Source of the DNA: Rhyzopertha dominica
Lineage: Eukaryota > Arthropoda > Insecta > Coleoptera > Bostrichidae
Direction: 5' to 3'
Assembly (NCBI GenBank): GCA_025024175.1
Contig: QCXZ01000001.1
Span: 43,828,942 to 43,892,941, forward strand
Length of the DNA: 64,000 nt
Positions 60,037-64,000 of this stretch are shown piece after piece; position 1 is the first letter of the stretch, and the number at the start of each line of letters is the position of its first letter. The notes below the pieces were generated by a model, which saw nothing but the letters and a program-made list of their open reading frames with translations, ran no database searches and was not told the DNA's origin. A program made the translations under genes and the position numbers.

Positions 60037-61121
60037 TGCAAGAATATCTTCCTCAGTACATATAATAAACAATACATTTATATTAAATCTTACGTCTAAA
60101 GTCAAATTATCACACAACATCCATCTAGAAACAAACAAAATGGAGCGACTAACAAGGTAATGTGTTATGTCAAACAATAAAAATTCTAAGAAATACCACA
60201 AACGTGAATATCTATATAGGTAGCTAAACATACATATGACAATCTACATATTAAATATACATACAACAAATTTAAAAAAAAATAACAGATAAAACCTCCA
60301 ATGCACGTATATCCATCCAAAACCTTACCACCCTAATCAAACATTTTTAAAAGTGTGGAAATTTCAAAATTGTTTTGCTGATTCAGCATTATTCTATTAT
60401 TATCGCATTGTAATTTATGTATTTCATAGGTTCCAAATTTAAAAGACGTCTATTATTGTTTTCTTGATGTGAGATCCGAAAGTTAGTGTTAATGTCCCAC
60501 GTAAGTGTTCTATGTTGCTGATGACTGCTGAATCTACGTCAATTTAGTGTTTTGAAAGAGGGTCATCTTGGATTTGGATAGTGAAACGTTTGTAGTGCGT
60601 CAAAGTGTTAATAGCTAAAAAAAAGTATAATAATATGTTTTTTTTCTTGTCAACTACAGCTTTACATAATTAGAAGCATTTGCGTTTTTTTTAACTTCCT
60701 GCTCCACACCCTTCAAAATGACGATATAAACGCCGTACACCCTCAATCTAGCGACTTTAAGCGTGGGTATAGCAACTCAGTCGTAATATGTTTCAATAGT
60801 GTAGTAAAGGTGCCATAACAGTGGGATAGTAAACCTATCATCCATCTATATTGATACGTTCACAAATTACTCCTATTATTGATAATATGCGGTAAATGCT
60901 AATACTGCATCGAATGAAATACACAAAAAAATAATTTGTGTTGAAGGTTCCTGGTGAAAGTAAAACAATATCTTGGAATCAAAGCAAGAGAACAGTATAT
61001 TAAGCTTAAGAACAGTAGATCTGTTAAAACAGGAGATCAGGTAACATAACTTCTGTTTATTAATAATATTTGAGTATTTGAAAAGCAGTTTCGGGGAGTA
61101 GTGATAAATCTTTTTCTCAAA

Positions 61122-61139
61122 ATGACAAGAATGAAAACA
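61122..61139 (+). pseudogene. Orphan first exon of a cuticle gene
   Basis: Identical to exon 1 of gene C2 (MTRMKT, donor GTGTAAG), at the right end of unit 2. The sequence after the shared TACT differs (ATCGATATTTC..), and I find no exon resembling RR exon 2 on the plus strand before the CBP20 gene. Either its partner exons lie beyond the window, or it has been left without them by the rearrangement. Confidence 0.5.
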
Positions 61140-61146
61140 GTGTAAG

Positions 61147-61251
61147 TACTATCGATATTTCTAGGGCGGGTTTTTGCTCCCACCTAGCTACATCCATGTC
61201 CAATATCCCCATGACGTTAAGTGCAATTTTATATATATATATATATATATA
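61147..61251. other. Unique sequence and a (TA)n run
   Basis: Right flank of the duplication. A (TA)n microsatellite at about 61228-61250 precedes the R1 copy. Confidence 0.6.
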
Positions 61252-61745
61252 CCAATACCTTCGATTTAAGATATGGAGCTAAGGGGAGCCCCCTACAGCG
61301 CTCGCTGACAGCGGTTGGCATACCTACCAGGAGCAAACTGCCAAAAACCGCATATTTCTCCGTTTTTGAACCGGATTTTCGACATGCGGCATCTGTTTTT
61401 AAATTTTAGTAGTTACGTCTACCCAATATCGAAAAAACACCTTATATAAACCCCCAGTTGCCTACCCTACACAGAGCAAAAATTGCACCCTCTTGATAAA
61501 GATGATACTGACAAAGCGACTATTTGCCTGTGGATCACATGCAGATGTAACAGACTGAAAATCTTACTTTCTGATGTAAGTAATTTTTATTAACTTAACA
61601 GCAACTGTAAGAAATAACACGACTTGTCGTAAGGTTGAGTAGGGAGGAAGAGGCGTATAGAGAAATTAAGGATTAGAACGGGCTTTCTTCTTTCTCACTG
61701 AGATGGAATATATTAAACATTCTATTGGGAACACAACACTGAAAT
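61252..61745 (+). repeat. Repeat R1, uninterrupted copy
   Basis: Matches both halves of the R1 copy at 31-39 kb, but is shorter in its middle. At 61652-61659 it has a single GGCGTATA where the other copy has the hAT element between GGCACATA and GGCATATA. This is the empty-site control for that insertion. Confidence 0.75.
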
Positions 61746-62523
61746 GAGTTGGATATTGCCCCCGCTCCTTTGAAAACCTGAAACTCCTAATACAATCTTG
61801 ATCACTAAGGTGACCAGTTTCATTCCAGTTCCATTCTCCTCATAGTTAATGTTCCCGCGTGTTCTCCTTTTAGAGATTTTGTTACTTAAATAAGGTTAGG
61901 TAATAAAGTATTCGGTAAATAAGTACAAATCGGCATCTAGCGCCTAATTGAGGATACAAAATCATCACATTACATTCTTCTCAACTTCTACTAGTACTGA
62001 TCTTTAGATAACATATGGTAGAATTCTTGTTATTCGCGTTTTACAAGTACCTATGAATAAGTATTGGTATAAGTTCTCGTATTCGTTTTAGCGACCAGTA
62101 AGCCGCCATGTTGCTCGTTTGTAGGGCAGCGAGTCTACGCAAGTGTGACCGAGCGATGCGTCTGCGTCTGACCCTACATCATTTGTCACAAAATCTTATC
62201 ATTGGTTCAAACCTCTAGGTAACTATTTATTTATGTGGTCTGGCGTATATTATACATACACGAGCTTCATTTATCACAAAATCTTATCATTTCTTTAAAC
62301 TTCTGGGTAACTATGTATTTCTGTAATCTGCATACAGGTAGGTATACTTGTTAATAAATAATATATATCGCTCTAACTGATACAGTAGCCTGTGAGGGAG
62401 ATAATGGGCCTGCTTCTTTTCTGTTTGTTAAGGTTAATGTTAGCTAAAATTAACCCAGTAACCATGACAACACCTTAAATTTAGGTATGCGATTGGTTTA
62501 GATTTTAAAAAGATGGTTAATTT
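61746..62523. other. Intergenic sequence with a local direct repeat
   Basis: No gene. A GC-richer patch at 62090-62170 is followed by an imperfect direct repeat of about 65 bp: TTTGTCACAAAATCTTATCATT (from 62181) and TTTATCACAAAATCTTATCATT (from 62270), each followed by related TCT.GGTAACTAT text. Confidence 0.5.
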
Positions 62524-62725
62524 TAAGATAATATATTTTCGGAAAGATCGCTGTCTCTTGAAAACACTGACAAAAAAATTATAAGTCTGACGTTTCGATT
62601 ACACCTGTAATCTTTGTCAAAGACGAAAAACCTCAAACATTACAGATGTAATCGAAACGTCAGACTTATAATTTTTTGTCAGTGTTTTCAAGAGACAGCG
62701 ATCTTTCCAAAAATATATTATCTTA
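62524..62725. repeat. 200-bp near-perfect foldback (MITE-like)
   Basis: Two arms of about 87 bp, nearly identical as inverted repeats (differences: one C/T near the outer end, one A-run length, one C/T near the inner end), surround a loop of about 27 bp that includes CTTTGTCAAAG. Outer ends TAAGATAATATATTTT / AAAATATATTATCTTA. The inner part carries the CGAAACGTC motif on both arms. No clear target duplication is seen. Confidence 0.9.
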
Positions 62726-63305
62726 TATTATGGACGCTGAAAGCATTCACCCACGTATATGGTTGATTTTAGCTTTAAATAGAGAAGAGAAACCGGCCCC
62801 ATGTATTTTGTTCCTGACAACATTTTTATTATGATCATCTCGTGTGAAGCTCTTTTTATTGTTCTTATTGAACTTTTCTCAAAAAAGTCCATTTTAGATC
62901 AGCAAGAATTGACTTATTATTGTAATCATCCTTCCCTGTAAGCAAGGTTGATAGATTGATAGTAGATAAACTCGAGTAACCTTGACTACAAAGTTGGCAA
63001 AATATTCGAAATATCTAATATCTCATATTCTCATTTGACGTTGACGCGTTCGCATACACTGACATCTGCTGACATACACAGATTGACACTTGGCAGGCTA
63101 GGATAGACTGTTGACGTTGACGCGCTCCGCGGTGCTTAGAGTGTAATAGATTACAAGTAATCATACAATTATACTAAACAAAGCAACGAATTGGTATTAA
63201 AATATTTGTTTAATTTCATACCGTTGTTGTTGAGTTAAGGAGTAATTAAAAACTTCTTAACTGAACAAATTGCTTGCATTAATTGCTTAGGTTCAGTAGC
63301 TCAGA
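62726..63305 (+). promoter_or_regulatory. Upstream region of CBP20 with repeated TTGACGTTGACGCG
   Basis: Precedes the CBP20 start codon. The 14-bp word TTGACGTTGACGCG occurs twice in the same direction (63035-63048 and 63111-63124), in an otherwise AT-rich and CG-poor area. Such a repeat may bind a factor. No TATA box is evident. The 5' UTR extent is unknown. Confidence 0.4.
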
Positions 63306-63978
63306 ATGTCTAGCATAACTTCTCCGTCAATTGAATTAAGTTCCTATAGAGATCAACATTTTAAGGTAAGTTGTCTTAGTTTTGAACTGATAAAATGCGA
63401 AACTTAATTTACTAAGCAGGGTACAAGAGCAGAACAGGATCGATTATTACGTGTAACCTCAACGCTGTATGTGGGTAATCTGTCGTTTTACACAACAGAA
63501 GAGCAAATATATGAATTATTCGGTCGATGTGGTGACATACGGAGAGTTATAATGGGACTGGATAAATACAAGAAAACTCCTTGTGGTTTCTGCTTTGTAG
63601 AATACTATACTCGTGCAGACGCAGAGAATTGTTTGAGGTATAGAATTTTAATAAATATGAAGTTGTATTAACGCTTTAGCTTTTTATCAAAAACTAATGG
63701 ACCTTGATTCCTGATTGCTTTTAGTTTTAAAGACATTAAAGCATTTATTGTGTAACAAGCGAAAAAATGGTTAAAAATGTAGGTAATAAAATAGATAAAC
63801 AGTAAGAAATGTTGAAGAAATGATGTTGCCTTAAACAGATAAAATAATTGATATCTTGTGACATGTTGATTTTAGATATATAAACGGTACTCGCTTAGAT
63901 GATCGAATTGTAAGGACAGATTGGGATGCGGGCTTTATCGAAGGTAGACAGTATGGCCGAGGCAAAACTGGTGGACAA
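63306..63978 (+). CDS. Cbp20: Nuclear cap-binding protein subunit 2 (CBP20), 5' part
   Basis: Small subunit of the nuclear cap-binding complex; with CBP80 it binds the 7-methylguanosine cap of new RNA polymerase II transcripts in the nucleus and supports splicing, export and small-RNA processing. Exons 63306-63365, 63420-63637 and 63876-63978 with consensus GTAAG/GTATAG/GTAAGT donors and GCAG/TTAG acceptors, joined in frame. The product starts [20 protein letters not shown], then the RRM with RNP2 [21 protein letters not shown]1-type [19 protein letters not shown], and the cap-pocket tail [17 protein letters not shown]. Cap-stacking Tyr and the Arg/Asp/Trp residues of the family are present. 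It runs off the right edge after GKTGGQ; about 127 of roughly 150-160 residues are seen. Intron 2 is 238 bp, intron 1 54 bp. Confidence 0.97.
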
Positions 63979-64000
63979 GTAAGTATAACAATAAAACATA
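63979..64000 (+). other. Start of CBP20 intron 3
   Basis: GTAAGTATAAC is a consensus donor after exon 3; the rest of the gene is beyond the window. Confidence 0.85.

Larger units (their letters stand above)
54332..61146 (+). repeat. Tandem duplication, unit 2 (6815 bp)
   Basis: Second copy of 48416-54331. Relative to unit 1 it carries an extra 899 bp at 55585-56483, replaced in unit 1 by CT. Coordinates of unit 1 features are shifted by 5916 before this point and by 6813-6815 after it. Ends at an orphan copy of the first exon (61122-61139) followed by GTGTAAGTACT and then unique sequence. Confidence 0.9.

Noticed and set aside
1..64000. CRISPR array, operons, bacterial-type promoters or terminators
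   Set aside because: The window is clearly insect nuclear DNA with spliced genes. No spaced direct-repeat array is present.

Overview
The window is AT-rich nuclear DNA from an insect. This rests on RR-type (Rebers-Riddiford) chitin-binding cuticle protein genes, a cap-binding protein CBP20 gene with insect-like sequence, introns of about 52-95 nt in some genes, and insect-type transposons (BEL/Pao, hAT, LINEs). A beetle is plausible but cannot be shown from the sequence. Isolated N bases suggest a consensus draft assembly. None of the assembly questions below can be settled without reads.

Layout. 0-1 kb: exon of a minus-strand cuticle protein gene whose chitin-binding exon would lie off the left edge, with a decayed paralogue at 10.57-10.75 kb. 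13.3-15.5 kb: an old repeat fragment (called R1 here) followed by a decayed LINE. 16.4-19.5 kb: a complete three-exon RR-2 cuticle gene on the minus strand. 20.2-25.1 kb: two more decayed LINE fragments. 30.1-30.6 kb: an intact unassigned 151-codon ORF. 30.9-39.3 kb: a nested structure, in which repeat R1 holds a non-autonomous hAT element, which in turn holds a nearly intact BEL/Pao retrotransposon with identical LTRs and one internal stop. A 28-bp perfect palindrome flanked by a 7-bp duplication sits in the same hAT copy. Unoccupied versions of all these sites occur in related copies elsewhere in the window. 40-43.2 kb: a TIR element, a three-exon gene with zinc-finger-like cysteines, and foldbacks. 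43.8-44.2 kb: a probable exon of an unknown gene.

45-61.1 kb: an RR cuticle gene (exon 1 at 45.09 kb, exons 2-3 at 48.5 and 50.5 kb) whose exons 2-3 belong to a 5.9-6.8 kb tandem duplication (48416-54331 and 54332-61146). The join places a different first exon about 95 bp before exon 2 of the second copy, so the middle gene looks like a chimera of two first-intron breakpoints. The units are nearly identical, so this is either a very recent event or two haplotypes laid end to end by the assembler. Each unit carries a 748-bp hAT-like MITE filled with AACCGGTTAA-type repeats. 61.2-62.8 kb: another R1 copy and a 200-bp foldback. 63.3 kb to the end: 5' part of the CBP20 gene.

The cuticle genes encode secreted chitin-binding structural proteins of the exoskeleton. 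CBP20 is an unrelated housekeeping gene for RNA cap binding. Most of the remainder is repeat-derived or shows no recognisable signal.
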